From: Enoplolaimus lenunculus
Lineage: Eukaryota; Nematoda; Enoplea; Enoplida; Thoracostomopsidae
DNA: 64,000 bases
Direction of reading: 5' to 3'
NCBI GenBank assembly: GCA_030248215.1
Contig: JASANG010004034.1
Span: 1 to 64,000 of the forward strand
A program made the translations under genes and the position numbers. Under the pieces are notes generated by a model, which did no database searches, was not told the DNA's origin, and saw only the letters and a list, made by a program, of their open reading frames with translations. Position 1 is the stretch's first letter; each line of letters begins with the position of its first letter. Below, one piece after another: positions 1 through 10,331 of this stretch.

Positions 1-201
1 GATACACGTAATACATTGAAATAACCAGTCAATTATCATACTAGTAACCGTATACAAGTAAAATTACATAAACAGTTCCGCAGTCGTGTACCAGTATTCG
101 ACAAATCGACCATGAATTAACATTCTAATTACCAATATAAAACTTTCTGAACAACAACGTCTTAACCGTAATACAAAATCATCTCGTAGCTTATGAAATT
201 A
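1..201. other. Left edge, no gene recognised
   Basis: AT-rich sequence. The minus strand can be read as an open stretch that would continue across the inverted-repeat element at 202-1282 into sequence right of 1286, so the element may have landed in older coding-like DNA. I recognise no domain. Confidence 0.3.
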
Positions 202-1282
202 TGCAGCGTTCACAATATCTTGTCTCAGCTGCGCACCAAAAACGTCATATGGTAGGGTTAACAAGTGTCAATTTTAAAAATTGTCACTCGTTAACCCTAC
301 CCTAACATTGAAAACATATATAACCTTACCCTAACGCGTGTAACAAGTCTCTCTGTGACACACGTTAGGGTAAGGTTAACGCTAATCTTTAATTCCGCGG
401 ACACACACAAAACATATACAATCACAATAAATATAAATTATTAAGTGTTACACACATGCACAATAAATAGGACTTAAATGTTAATTACCTAAGTTAAATT
501 TTAATTACCTCGAAAACAAATGTTAACGTTACGTTAAAGTCGTGATTTGTGGCAGTTGTAATACTTACAACACGGCCGGATCGTTTTCCGGAGGGGCGCT
601 AAAATAGTGTCAGTTAAAGCGTTAGACCATTTTTTGCTTAGGCTTAGGAATAGGCTCATCCCGGATAGCACCGGTATGTTTAGGGTTTGATCCTGTTTAC
701 AAGCTCGAGACTGTTCACGATTAAATTTTGCAATTTTTGTCTAGGGTTGAGAGGGGCTCCGCCCGGAATTGAATTTTGCAAAGAAGCACAGCCCATATGC
801 AAGAATTTTGCATTATCACGGAGTGAGAAAGGCTCAGCCCATATGAAAGAATTTTGCATTTTTTGTCCTACCCCGTCAACCTTGCTTTAATACAACACAA
901 AAAAACGCTAGCTGTTTCTTTTTCCTCTAAATTCGCGACATTTAACCTTACCTTAACACACATCCTAAAGTACACTGTTTGTTTAAAGACAATAAAATAA
1001 AGTAATTAAAATGCAATTTAGATCTAAATTGCAAACTCAACTGTACACACATATCAATTTTATGTGTTGTAAATATAAACATATATGTACGGTTAAAATT
1101 AGCGTTAACCTTACCCTAACGTGTGTCACAGAGAGAGCTGTTACACGCGTTAGGGTAAGGTTATATATGTTTTCAATGTTAGGGTAGGGTTAACGAATGA
1201 CAATTTTTAAACTTGACACTCGTTAACCCTACCATATGACGTTTTTGGTGCGCAGCTGAGACAAGATATTGTGAACGCTGCA
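202..1282. mobile_element. PIF/Harbinger-like non-autonomous DNA transposon
   Basis: The two ends are inverted repeats of about 188 bp (202-389 and 1095-1282), almost identical, beginning TGCAGCGTTCACAATATC on both. The element is flanked by the 3-bp direct repeat TTA (199-201 and 1283-1285), the target duplication typical of PIF/Harbinger elements. Each end contains its own palindromes, built on GGTTAAC..GTTAACC and ACCTTACCCTAAC..GTTAGGGTAAGGT, so a single strand could fold into stacked hairpins. The ~700-bp core holds a short GCTTAGG-rich tract near 640 and two copies of an AGCCCATATG..GAATTTTGCA motif near 790-865. No transposase is seen, so it would need one supplied in trans. High identity of the ends suggests a fairly recent insertion. 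Confidence 0.75.
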
Positions 1283-1285
1283 TTA

Positions 1286-2034
1286 CGTCGTCATCATATG
1301 CCTTATAATCACCCTACACTACTCCATCAAAATTTTCCGCTTCATTTTCAGACATTTCACAACTTATTGCTATTCCGCACAACCAATGTCCACAAATTAA
1401 TAGTCGTAAGCCGTTGTATCTGTCGTTGTCATATCATCCAGCTGGATTATGAACACGCCGTTACCATAACTCGATATTACATATTACCAACAACTTTTGA
1501 GCCAATTATTGTGATAAATTGTTAATACATTATACCATGTTTGATATTGTCTTTACCCGAATATTATAAAATGTCTAGTCGCACCATCGAATCAATTATT
1601 CGGAATATTAATATACTGAATTATTATCAAATAAAGCTCTATTCGATACCATAGTACAACGTCATTTGAAAATTGAGATACCGTTATTGAAGATCTTATT
1701 TTGATGACCAAATTTTGATATAGAGATTTGCACATTATTATAAAGTAAAATAAAATCATTCTTGTAAAAATAGACAAGTCACTGTTAATAAGGGCACCAA
1801 GTTTGAGCGCTAGTTAACAAGTAATGCTAGTAGCTACTAGTATTATGGCGAGCGGATATGATAGACTAGTTGAAATTGACAAGTTACATTACTAACACCA
1901 TATAGAAATTACCGTATAAAAAATGTCATGGATTATAATTATTATTATCAATATTGTTGAATAAAAACTGTCACCATTAATAAAAATTGTCACTATTGAT
2001 AAGAATTGTCTTGGATTAAAATTATTCGCAATTG
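1286..2034. other. Intergenic, short unassigned ORFs
   Basis: AT-rich stretch. On the minus strand near 1290-1355 a short acidic reading frame starts MSENEAENFDG and is soon closed; it could be the remnant of a coding exon cut off by the Harbinger-like insertion. Nothing else is recognised. Confidence 0.25.
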
Positions 2035-2960
2035 CTATTGTCGAAACGAATCATCAACACCAATATCTGCCGGTGAATATCGTATTTGTATATCCGGCGT
2101 CCACTGCTGCTCCGCCTCCAAATTCAATCCTTCCGTATACGGGTGTCGTTGCGATAACATCTGCCTTATCGTTCGCGGCCATAATTCACCATTGTCGCCA
2201 GCGTACAAGTGCCACAAAATTGCTTCTGGAGGCTGAATTGCAACATTCGGCGAAACAACATGAATATCGTCGTACACTTCGTCACGCAAAATCGATGTTA
2301 TTTATTGGCAAACCGTTTGATACATACGCATAAAATGTCTGTTCATAGCCACCATATTCGCTGTGGAAGCTGCCACCTGCTGGTCCAACTGTACCAATAA
2401 TGGTTTTACCATTGTTACCTGCTGATCTCCGCTTGTGCACGTCGACACGCTTCCATCACCACGACAACTCGTTAGTACATCACTGATACTGATAAAATTG
2501 CGTCGTTTTCCGCCTGCTGCCGGACAATGTGTGTCATTCGGTTCTCCATCATATTGATGTAACGTTTGAATGCTGTAGCGACCGATTTTTCACGTAGCGG
2601 CTTATCTTGCATTCGAGTAAAGAAACGGCACAAAGCTATGTGCCGTATCGGCGGTTGGTTTGGACGCATCGATGATTGCGCACATCTGCACTGGATCCAT
2701 CTTATCAATCGCGGTCACTTCTGCTCGTTGTTGAATATCAAGTTGTCGTCTTGTCCAATAACGTCGTTCGGCTTGCATCTCTTTTTCTTTTCGTAGTTGC
2801 CAGCACGAGACCAATCGTCATTGCTTTGTTGCCGGTGAACATTGTTTCTCGTTGGGCTGAAGTGGTATCCCACCACTGTGTATCCATGCGCAAGTGTTCG
2901 ATTGCCAATTGTACATCTGCTGTTCGCATGACTACCGTCAAACGAAGTTTGCCTGTATGA
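2035..2960 (-). pseudogene. Decayed coding-like stretch, unknown origin
   Basis: Several overlapping minus-strand frames have protein-like composition (rich in Q, E, R, W and D, for example WWDTTSAQRETMF, ERRYWTRRQLDIQQR and LWHLYAGDNGELWPRTIRQ) and follow one another in the same direction, as expected of one old gene broken in a few places. I recognise no family. It may be a remnant of a mobile element or of a host gene. The + strand frames in the same interval look like shadows. Confidence 0.35.
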
Positions 2961-3173
2961 TGTAAATCATTGACTTGTGTGATGAATCATCGTCTGAGGC
3001 AACGTCTATTATGCATTGCCTTTTTCGCTGTGCTAGCACCTAAAGCAATCTCCAATGATGACAACATAAAAATTAATACAAAAAGAAAATGAAATTTTAG
3101 GGGTGATAGCTGTCATCCCTACACCGTTGGCGGTACCACCTCTTATTTCTCGAATAATTGTTAGTAACTGAAA

Positions 3174-3422
3174 ATGAAGCCATCTTGCTGGATAGTCTTA
3201 TTTCTTATCACATTCAACCCAATTCTGAACTTTTTCTTGGGGCCACACGCTGTTACCTATATTCCTAATTTTTGTTTAGAATTCACAACAGGGGCCTTGA
3301 TCCGTGATCAGTTTTCGTACTTGGCCGCCACAATACTAAATGACATTTTCATAAATATGCTAATAGATTTACAGCAGCATTTGCATAGGGAAGAGGTACG
3401 GCTTTTTACAGTCTATGTGTAA
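3174..3422 (+). CDS. Unassigned 82-aa ORF, signal-like N terminus
   Basis: An ATG-started + strand frame whose first ~25 residues are hydrophobic (MKPSCWIVLFLITFNPIL...), followed by an ordinary sequence. No domain is recognised, and it lies among decayed coding-like DNA on the other strand, so it may be chance. Confidence 0.15.
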   Translation: MKPSCWIVLFLITFNPILNFFLGPHAVTYIPNFCLEFTTGALIRDQFSYLAATILNDIFINMLIDLQQHLHREEVRLFTVYV

Positions 3423-3430
3423 ATTTAAAA

Positions 3431-4277
3431 TTATAACAGTAGATTACCACTGCCATCTGGTAAGGGCGTTTTGGAACGTTTTCTAAGTCTTTTGTCACTT
3501 GAAATGTATAGCAAAACCTTGGTGTAGTAGTTGGGCCGACGCCGTTTGTTTAGGCGGAACTTATCTTTGATATTGATTAATTGTTGAACAATATACTTGT
3601 ATTTGAGTCTGTATTTCATTAGCCTTGGCTCACAGTTGAGGTGCACTATGTGACGGTTGATATAATATCTGGTGCATTGGTTATCCAATTCTGCATCATT
3701 TGTATCCCAGAAATTTTGAGGGGGGGGGGGTCGGAGGTATTGGCGTACTATTGCGAGCGTTTACTGCTACCAGCGCGTTATGTTGTAAGCTGAATTGCTC
3801 TTCGACATACTGTCGTATGGCCAAAAGTTCTGTTTATCCGCGTTTTGTATAACAAATTCATTTATTTCACTAATTGGTATGTGATGCGGTTGTCACTACC
3901 CGGACAAACACCTGCTCTAACAATATCGAGTTCGGCTACACGTTTGACGAACGACGAAAAGTGGTGCTCACCGCGGCCTATATTAGCTATTGATTGATGT
4001 TTATGTATTCCAAAACGTCATGGGCACACGACGTTGCTCTGCGGTACGGTCAACTATGAGCGTCCATTTCAGTTTGCCTTGCTAACAATTTCGACGTCGG
4101 TTGCTCTACTACGGCAGTATAGTTGTCTGTTGAAGACAGGGTGAGATCCTCAAGTGGCCGGCCGATTAACAGCGGTTTAATGGCTCGGGGCTTGAGGTGA
4201 CGGATTTCTATGAACATTAGAAACCATAAGTGCAAACGAGATTGTAACGAGATACAATTATTATAGAGATGGATCAC
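3431..4277 (-). pseudogene. Decayed coding-like stretch, unknown origin
   Basis: Minus-strand frames with protein-like, strongly basic segments (DKFRLNKRRRPNYYTKVLLY, SSDKRLRKRSKTPLPDGSG) and a second segment around FSSFVKRVAELDIVRAGVCP run in one direction over ~850 bp, interrupted in a few places. It may be the continuation of the same old gene or element as 2035-2960. A run of ten or more G lies at 3719-3730. No family is recognised. Confidence 0.3.
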
Positions 4278-4498
4278 GAGATCAATAATTAGAGATTATA
4301 TTAACTTTAATTGCACTAAGCGGGTGCAAAATAGCATGTAGTTGAGCCCTCTAACGTACACGAAAATTTATGATACACATTTAAGATTGACTAGATTCTG
4401 ACTAAGCCTATTAAAAGAAAACGGTGTAGGATCAAGAAGCGATTTGTCAGCTTAACGAATAGTTAAGGCTTGAAAAATAGCCAACGTCTTTGATTGTT

Positions 4499-4645
4499 GG
4501 GATCGTATTAGACGATCCCCCTTTCTTTAAGGGGGACACCAGTATAATGGGATCGTGGTAAACGATCCCTCTTTCTTTAAGAGGGATACCGTGCATTCGG
4601 ATCGTGATAGACGATCCCCCTTTCTTTAAGGGGGATTCCCGTGCG
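4499..4645. repeat. Three tandem double-hairpin units (~50 bp)
   Basis: Three units start at 4499, 4549 and 4598. Each has a first stem (GGATCGT, 5-nt loop, ACGATCC) whose 3' arm overlaps a second stem (CCCCCTT, loop TCTTT or similar, AAGGGGG). The two stems share the run of C and cannot both form fully. The middle unit replaces the second stem by CCCTCTT/AAGAGGG, a paired change on both arms, which suggests the stem itself is kept. Function is unknown. Confidence 0.7.
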
Positions 4646-5128
4646 TCTTAGTATCTACTAGTAACCCTGCTTGACTATACTTTTATGCCCATGATGTTAT
4701 ATGCATTTCGTAGACGTGCCCCTAGTAACATTACCGCCTTACACTACAACGTCTGCAATCCCTTCACAATTCTAGCATTCTATGTATACATATATTCTAG
4801 TGTACAAAGCGATGTACACTACTCAATACATATAAATGATGACTATAGATACGGCTACGTATAAACTACCACGTATGCGTTATACACAAAGTATAACGTT
4901 ATATAGATACTACGTATATATACGCGCGGTATCGGACGATTTTACTACACGGATCTCGTTAACGGGTGCTACTTCTCTTTTGATACAAGCCCTTAACAAA
5001 AATTTAGTTACCAAAGACTGGGCTACTCACCCCCAAAGCAACAATACGTACCATTAAATAAAATTTTTGTGTTTTCAGTTGTTACAACTTTGACAAAAGA
5101 CAGACCTATAGGTAAATTTCATGCTTAC
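4646..5128. other. Intergenic, nothing recognised
   Basis: AT-rich sequence with runs of TA-containing words around 4780-4920 and one chance-like 73-aa + strand frame at 4836. No repeat or coding signal stands out. Confidence 0.3.
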
Positions 5129-5409
5129 TTGCGTTTTGTAACAATCTCGCTATCTGAGGCCAGCTCTGCATCTGAATCCGGCTATAAAGCCGACGCACGC
5201 GCTGCTGCGGTGGTTGGTTTTGGGCGCTGCAGTGGTGCGGTTGCTTCGTAGAATGCTTGCAGCCACTCCTCCCGCCGCTGCTGCGTGGCTATCTCAGTTA
5301 GCGTGCTTGTACTGGCCGTGCGTGTCAAGTTTGGTTGCATCGGGGCAGTATCAATGTGCTTGCTGACCGCCCGTTTTCTGTGCTTGCGTCGCTTGCCAAT
5401 TTGTTTAAA
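5129..5409 (-). CDS. Possible coding exon, basic then acidic protein
   Basis: Read on the minus strand, a 281-nt interval is bounded by a good acceptor (CTGTTTTAG, just right of 5409) and a good donor (GTAAGC, just left of 5129). It encodes a GC-rich, protein-like sequence: a basic start (KQIGKRRKHRKRAVSKH), a Ser/Thr and Gln/Arg-rich middle with REEWLQAFYEA, and an acidic end (PDSDAELASDSEIVTKR). One in-frame interruption sits in the last third. It could be an exon of a host gene, an exon of a DNA transposon accessory protein, or a pseudogene. No family is recognised. Confidence 0.4.
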
Positions 5410-5765
5410 CTAAAACAGATAACCTCAATATATATTTACTGTTCAATTACTGATATATACTCTTGAACTAAAATTACGGGTTGCAACTTCACAAGCAACA
5501 TGAAGCTCAGTTAGTTTTAGGCTAACCAACCTAGGTAGCCTTCAAGCGATTTCTAAAACTATATACACTATGTACATCGGCTAAATATTGGGGGCGATTA
5601 AATAAAGAAAGGGGTATATGTATCTTCAGCGGATGGGTCATGCAACTCTCTATCTGTAGCGACCCTTATATGAAAGCGGGAGTAGCCCCCATATAAGTCA
5701 AAAAGTTAAGGGACGCCGCCTACCCTCGGCAACTTTCTGCTTACGCGAGATAAATTAGATCGAAC
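5410..5765. other. Intergenic, nothing recognised
   Basis: Non-coding by eye. From about 5630 base composition shifts to higher GC, leading into the island described next. Confidence 0.25.
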
Positions 5766-6670
5766 ATGGCGAATCCTCCTAAGCCCGTGACTGGGGTAGG
5801 TCTACCAGGTGGTCGCGACACACAGAGAGTTACGAGGATCCGACCAATGCGCAGCACCCCTCAGCTCAACGCTTGCCAAGCCACACATGCACTCGGGAAC
5901 GAGCAACTTCGCCCAGCCCCAAGACAATTAACTTAAGTCAGGGATCCCAGTTAAACGCCTTAAGGCTAAGCGCCCTGACAAGCTACCAATTCCCGAAGTC
6001 ACACACCCGGCCTGACAGCGTTGCTCCGCAAAACGCTGCATCGGATCTGACTAGAATAACTCGTATCGCCTACATAGGCGACGCCAAAACACAGATAGCA
6101 AAGCTGTGCGAGCAGGATCATGATCTGCGAGCACCATTGAGATAAAACTACAAGATCGACTTTGGCTACTCAGAAACTATAAATCTCCCGATATCCTGAG
6201 TCACGCACCAAATTATGATAAAACTTTAAACCCTGAATCCGATTCCACGCATGTAACACAAAGTCCTAGGCCGGTTACTGAATTCACTGTGCACTATTTA
6301 GCTAAAACATAAGCACTAACGCGAGACTCATTCCGTCCAATACTGACACGCACGAAATCTGCGGGTCCAGGTAAAACTGCTTAACAATTCGCAAACCTGC
6401 AGGTGACTAGAAACACTCGGATAGGAAATACGCGAAAAATGCGGGTTAACCCATCGAGAGCCTATGCATAGCGGAATTGAATACTCAGACCCAAAACAGA
6501 AAAGCGAGAGCTTAGGCCTAAGACAGAGAACGAGGTGACGCGCATCAGATTGAAAGGAATGAGGTAAAGAATGCTTAACGTGCGAAAGCGTCGCCGGGTA
6601 ACCTAAGCTAAGTCCCCACCATGCGGGTGGATCACCTAGGCCTACGCGAGATGAGAACAATAAACAGTAA
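5630..6670. other. GC-richer unrecognised island
   Basis: About 1 kb is visibly richer in GC than both flanks and has fewer A/T runs. A + strand frame starts at 5766 (MANPPKPVTGVGLPGGRDTQ...) and overlaps a 90-codon + frame (5873-6145); a 110-codon minus frame lies at 6328-6660. None shows a motif that I recognise. The composition and the disjoint frames fit an old inserted element that is now broken, but this is inference. Confidence 0.35.
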
Positions 6671-6838
6671 CACCTGAGTATTGCAGCTAACTATACTCTC
6701 CGAAATTTATTAGTATAAAAATCCCAAACAAACCTAACAACAATACAGTGTTAACATGTGTTAGCCTATATCAAATGGACATTAATACTTTTTACTTGAT
6801 ACAAGTAAAAATTATTTCGCTGTTACAAACAGAGTTTT

Positions 6839-7078
6839 CTAAACAATTAAATCAGGGAACTGCAGCTGCAGAATTTTTAGAGAGGCATTGATATATCGGT
6901 ACAAAGCTATTATAAATTTGAGAACAAAAATCCAAATGAGGCTCATCAGGATTTTAGGAATCAAACTATCCGGCAGCCCAAACGACAGTAAATTAAGCTG
7001 ATCGCGTGTTAAGTTCATCTCGCCTTGGGATTCTGACGCTGCCTCGTTAAATGCGTCCAAATTTGAAAACGAGACCAA
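6839..7078 (-). CDS. Unassigned 79-aa ORF with hydrophobic segment
   Basis: An ATG-started minus frame with an acidic/polar N terminus (MVSFSNLDAFNEAASESQGE) and one likely membrane segment around residues 40-62 (PKILMSLIWIFVLKFIIALY). It might be a small membrane protein, an exon, or chance. No homologue is recognised. Confidence 0.2.
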   Translation of the reverse strand: MVSFSNLDAFNEAASESQGEMNLTRDQLNLLSFGLPDSLIPKILMSLIWIFVLKFIIALYRYINASLKILQLQFPDLIV

Positions 7079-7398
7079 ACTGCCCGCTGCCGCGGGCCGT
7101 TATTAACTTCCGGCATGATGTATATCATAACAATAAACCCCTTAGCAAACTGCTGAACCAACAATTAATACAATATATTCAAAGACCGAAAAGAAAACAC
7201 CCCCGCAACTTTTTAAAACATTCCCAAAGCACACTGCTCTATCTCTACAGAAGTTGTCAGCTCCCATGTGAAAACTGTTTTGCATAACCGGCCCAGCTGG
7301 TCCGGTTACAGCAACACTCACTTTATATAACACTGAAAACTTTAAAACACCACATATGCACAGAAAACAAAAATATACACACATAATATAAAACCCGT

Positions 7399-7608
7399 TT
7401 GCAAAATTCTACTGTAAACTTCAAACAGGCAAGGGGGAACCACGCTATGCTTAGTTGTTTTAGCTGTGAGGGTACCCATGGCTTTCCAGGAAAGAATCCG
7501 CAAGACCCGTGCATTGGTATAACTCTTGTCGGTTTTCAGACCTGTGCACACGCATACGTAGCGGCCCTCCCGAGTACTGAAACTTCATCGGCTGCGATTT
7601 TTAGCTAA
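7399..7608 (+). CDS. Possible cysteine-containing exon (Ly6-like start)
   Basis: A + strand frame contains LSCFSCEGTHGFPGKNPQDPC followed by a further cysteine about 11 residues later. LxCxxC near the start resembles the opening of Ly6/uPAR domains, but the remaining cysteines of that fold are not visible and splice sites are weak. The module differs from the six-cysteine family further right. Low confidence. Confidence 0.15.
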   Translation: MQNSTVNFKQARGNHAMLSCFSCEGTHGFPGKNPQDPCIGITLVGFQTCAHAYVAALPSTETSSAAIFS

Positions 7609-7609
7609 G

Positions 7610-8226
7610 AACCTCCTGAACCAAAGCTGTGTCTGCCGACACAATCCTGTACGGAGTCCTTCCGCCCGGATATAATCCCAAAACTCTTGTGCAGCCCAAA
7701 AGCTCACACATTCCCTCAAAAATGTGATCCCAGCTGTTATCCACCTAAATTCTACTAGAATTTAGAGGCGCTGGGTGCAGTGACATCTGTACAAAGTGTC
7801 ATTCTTCAGGCTTAGTGCGCTACATGTCATAGCTTGGGGTTGTGGGGGGCTGACATTTTGTTGTTGGTGGCGTCTAAAATGGTGTCAAATCAGGCTTTTG
7901 TGAGTGTCCGAGACTCCAAATCAATCAAGAATGGGGGCTGGGGTAGCCAGCCTCCTTAATCATTATTATCTTGGCTAGTTACAAAGTGCGGCAATTTTTT
8001 TGTAGCATTTTTTATCAGTTACATTAGTGTTGCGGAGCTTATTTACGTTGATTGATTGGCATAGGAAGGTTTTTGGGAGACTGAGACAGTCGGAATAGTA
8101 ATTAAATAATCACCACGGTAGCTCCATGTGAGCATACGGTACACCGGCTTAAGTATACTTGGCGGATTTTAGCACATAATGACCGGAGCCTACGGGCAGT
8201 ACCAGGAGATTTGCAGGGGTTTCTGG
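7610..8226. other. Intergenic, nothing recognised
   Basis: No convincing coding or RNA signal was seen. Confidence 0.25.
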
Positions 8227-8292
8227 AGATGTTGTAACGGGGTTCTTGGAATGTTGTAACGGGGTTTTTGGAATGTTGTAACGGGGTTTTTG
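8227..8292. repeat. Three tandem 22-bp repeats
   Basis: The unit GAATGTTGTAACGGGGTTTTTG occurs three times in succession with one or two differences in the first copy. Confidence 0.8.
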
Positions 8293-8959
8293 TTTACTTA
8301 TTCGGAGTTTTTCTGGGGTTAGTCAATTCTAGCGGGGCTAGTTTTGGGCTGGTTTTCTGGGGATTTCCTTGGCTTTGTGTAGTAATTTGAGGAAGTTTTA
8401 CAGAGTTTGTGGTTTGGTTGTCACCTGGTAGTTTGCATTGAGCTAGTGACTTAGTGGATTTGTAGTCTTATCGTAGTTGACGTGCGAAAGAAAAGCACAT
8501 AACAATGGAACTTTCGGCATTTTAACATGGAATAAGTTTCAGTAGTCAAGCATATTGCGATATTTGTGCTTTACTCGTATGCTTTAAAATACGGTGTTTC
8601 GGGGGAATATAAGGGAAAACCGACTGCTTACGGAACCGGAGCGAAATAGCGTCATTGAAAAACGAGCTTACAGGGGAAGTTGGTGATTGGAACAAGAATA
8701 CGAAATCACAAACTACTCACACTCTGCAAACACAAATTCGAGGTAGTTTACCAGTTATTTACAATACTGCGACAAATGGAGTATTAGAGTTTTTGTACGG
8801 AAACTTGGCAGTACGGGTTGCGTTATACTTAGTGGTGGCGGCGCGCGGCACAGCAAAGCATAACGCCCCTAAGTCCTGCGGGGTTTACTCTTTTGAGTAA
8901 TTCTTTTCGCCGTATATCTATACTATTAAAGCTTTACTTACGAAGATATTATATATGTG

Positions 8960-9499
8960 TTCAAAATTTCTGCTATCTCGGAAGTGTTTTAACATGCACT
9001 GGTTCGTCAGAAGGCGAAGTAACTAATCGCATAAACCGTGCACGGAGTGCATTCGGTGCGTTAAGACAGTTTTGGCGAGCTGAAGATATCTTGCTGAACA
9101 CAAAGCTAACATTTATAGCGCCGCAATCAGACCAGTGTTGCTGTACGGTTGTGGCACGTGGTTCATGAAGCAGAGTTCTCAACAAATCAACGTTTTTGAA
9201 AACTACTGCCGTAGGCGTATACTTGGCCTGACCAAATTTGATCGTGTCAACAACGAAGACTTACGGAAAATGGCCGGTAACCATGCACCACTATATGATC
9301 ATTTAAAACAATCACGTCTTCGCTTACTCGGACACTCTTTACGGATGCCAGAGCAACGAATACTGCGAAAAATTGTGCTGACAAAAAATCCGAGAAATGC
9401 AGCGAGAATGAAATGAAACAAATCTGCTTAAAGGCAAACAGAGCCGAGTGGCGAAAACTGATTAGCATAGAGGCTCCATGCATTAGCAGGGACAGGTAA
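8960..9499 (+). mobile_element. LINE fragment, C-terminal part of reverse transcriptase ORF
   Basis: The sequence encodes the well-known segment that follows the reverse transcriptase palm in many non-LTR retrotransposons: YLGSVLTCTGSSEGEV, then TNRINRARSAFGALRQFWR, then RPVLLYGCGTW, CRRRILGLT and LRLLGHSLRMPE, ending SISRDR-type residues and a stop near 9499. The match is to the RTE/Jockey-like group; I cannot fix the clade. A one-base loss near 9110-9115 and a second shift near 9410 break the frame, and the 5' part is missing, as usual for a 5'-truncated copy. Sequence right of 9500 (to about 9560) may be its 3' tail. Confidence 0.85.
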
Positions 9500-10000
9500 T
9501 ACAGGTAATAATTGCAACTACGGGTTACTACTTGTATTTAATAAAAGTAAAGGTACGTGTTATAACTGCAAAACTGGTGTTTATTCTTGTAATCATGTTT
9601 TGAAACAAAAACTTATTGGAAGAAACAGTGGTGAGAAGATAATTCTTGATGCATTTTTGAGTTTTCGTATACATGGTGATGTAAGTAAAACTAAAATCCA
9701 CTTCTGGTCAGAAAAACTTTGAAAATAATGCAGAACATTTTGTATACTAAAGTTTTTCATCTGGTTCACGATGTGCCCCAGAATACGACCTAGAAAGGCA
9801 TTCAGCTATAAAAGATAACACTTGTAAACTAACAATCATAGTCGAAAAAACAAAGACATTGAAAAATGACGAATTTTTTGCTAGATGTTTCAAATTTTGC
9901 AAGCATAGACCCGGCCTCATCCTAAGTGTTAAAAACGTCAATAATTTTCAACGTTGCTACAATTACTGCGACATTTAATAGCGCTCTAAATCAACATTTT
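9500..10000. other. Intergenic, nothing recognised
   Basis: AT-rich and without a coding signal. Confidence 0.25.
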
Positions 10001-10165
10001 GGCCAGTGTTACTTTTAGGGCCGTGACTATTAAGCTTATTCCTAAGCCTAAGCGTAACCATTGAAAAAAAAGTACAAAACTCAGCCTAACGGTTAAACCG
10101 AAGCCCAAGTAAAAAATATAGTCTAAAATCTGAACCTGGAACGGCATTAAAACAGTAACATGGGC
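10001..10165 (+). mobile_element. MITE family A (9-bp TSD, TTAGGC-like core)
   Basis: It starts GGCCAGTGTTACTTTTAGGG and ends CAGTAACATGGGC. Imperfect 9-bp flanking repeats are CAACATTTT and CAGCATTTC. The core contains CCTAAGCCTAAGC. It lies just beyond the last exon of the minus-strand gene C3. Nine-base target duplications point to Mutator-like elements. Confidence 0.75.
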
Positions 10166-10203
10166 CAGCATTTCAATGCAAATTACGCAAATAAAATTAT
10201 GTT

Positions 10204-10331
10204 TCATCCCAGTCTACAGCTGGCATCACATGCGTTCTTTTGAGTGAATGCAAATGGGCATCGCAGTCCAACGCAAGGAAAACACTGTCCAACATTTAAT
10301 CGACATCTCCAACCAGATCCAGCGCCTTCAG
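10204..10331 (-). CDS. Gene C3 terminal exon (type e module)
   Basis: The acceptor is CTATTTTTCAG. The exon begins in phase 1, reads AEGAGSGWRCRLNVGQCFPC, then VGLRCPFAF, and closes with TGA at 10204-10206. Spacing is C-x6-C-x2-C-x4-C-x9-C-x3-C. It is 128 nt long, exactly as the type e exons at 21586 and 41535. The intron next to it also matches that upstream of 41535. Confidence 0.85.
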
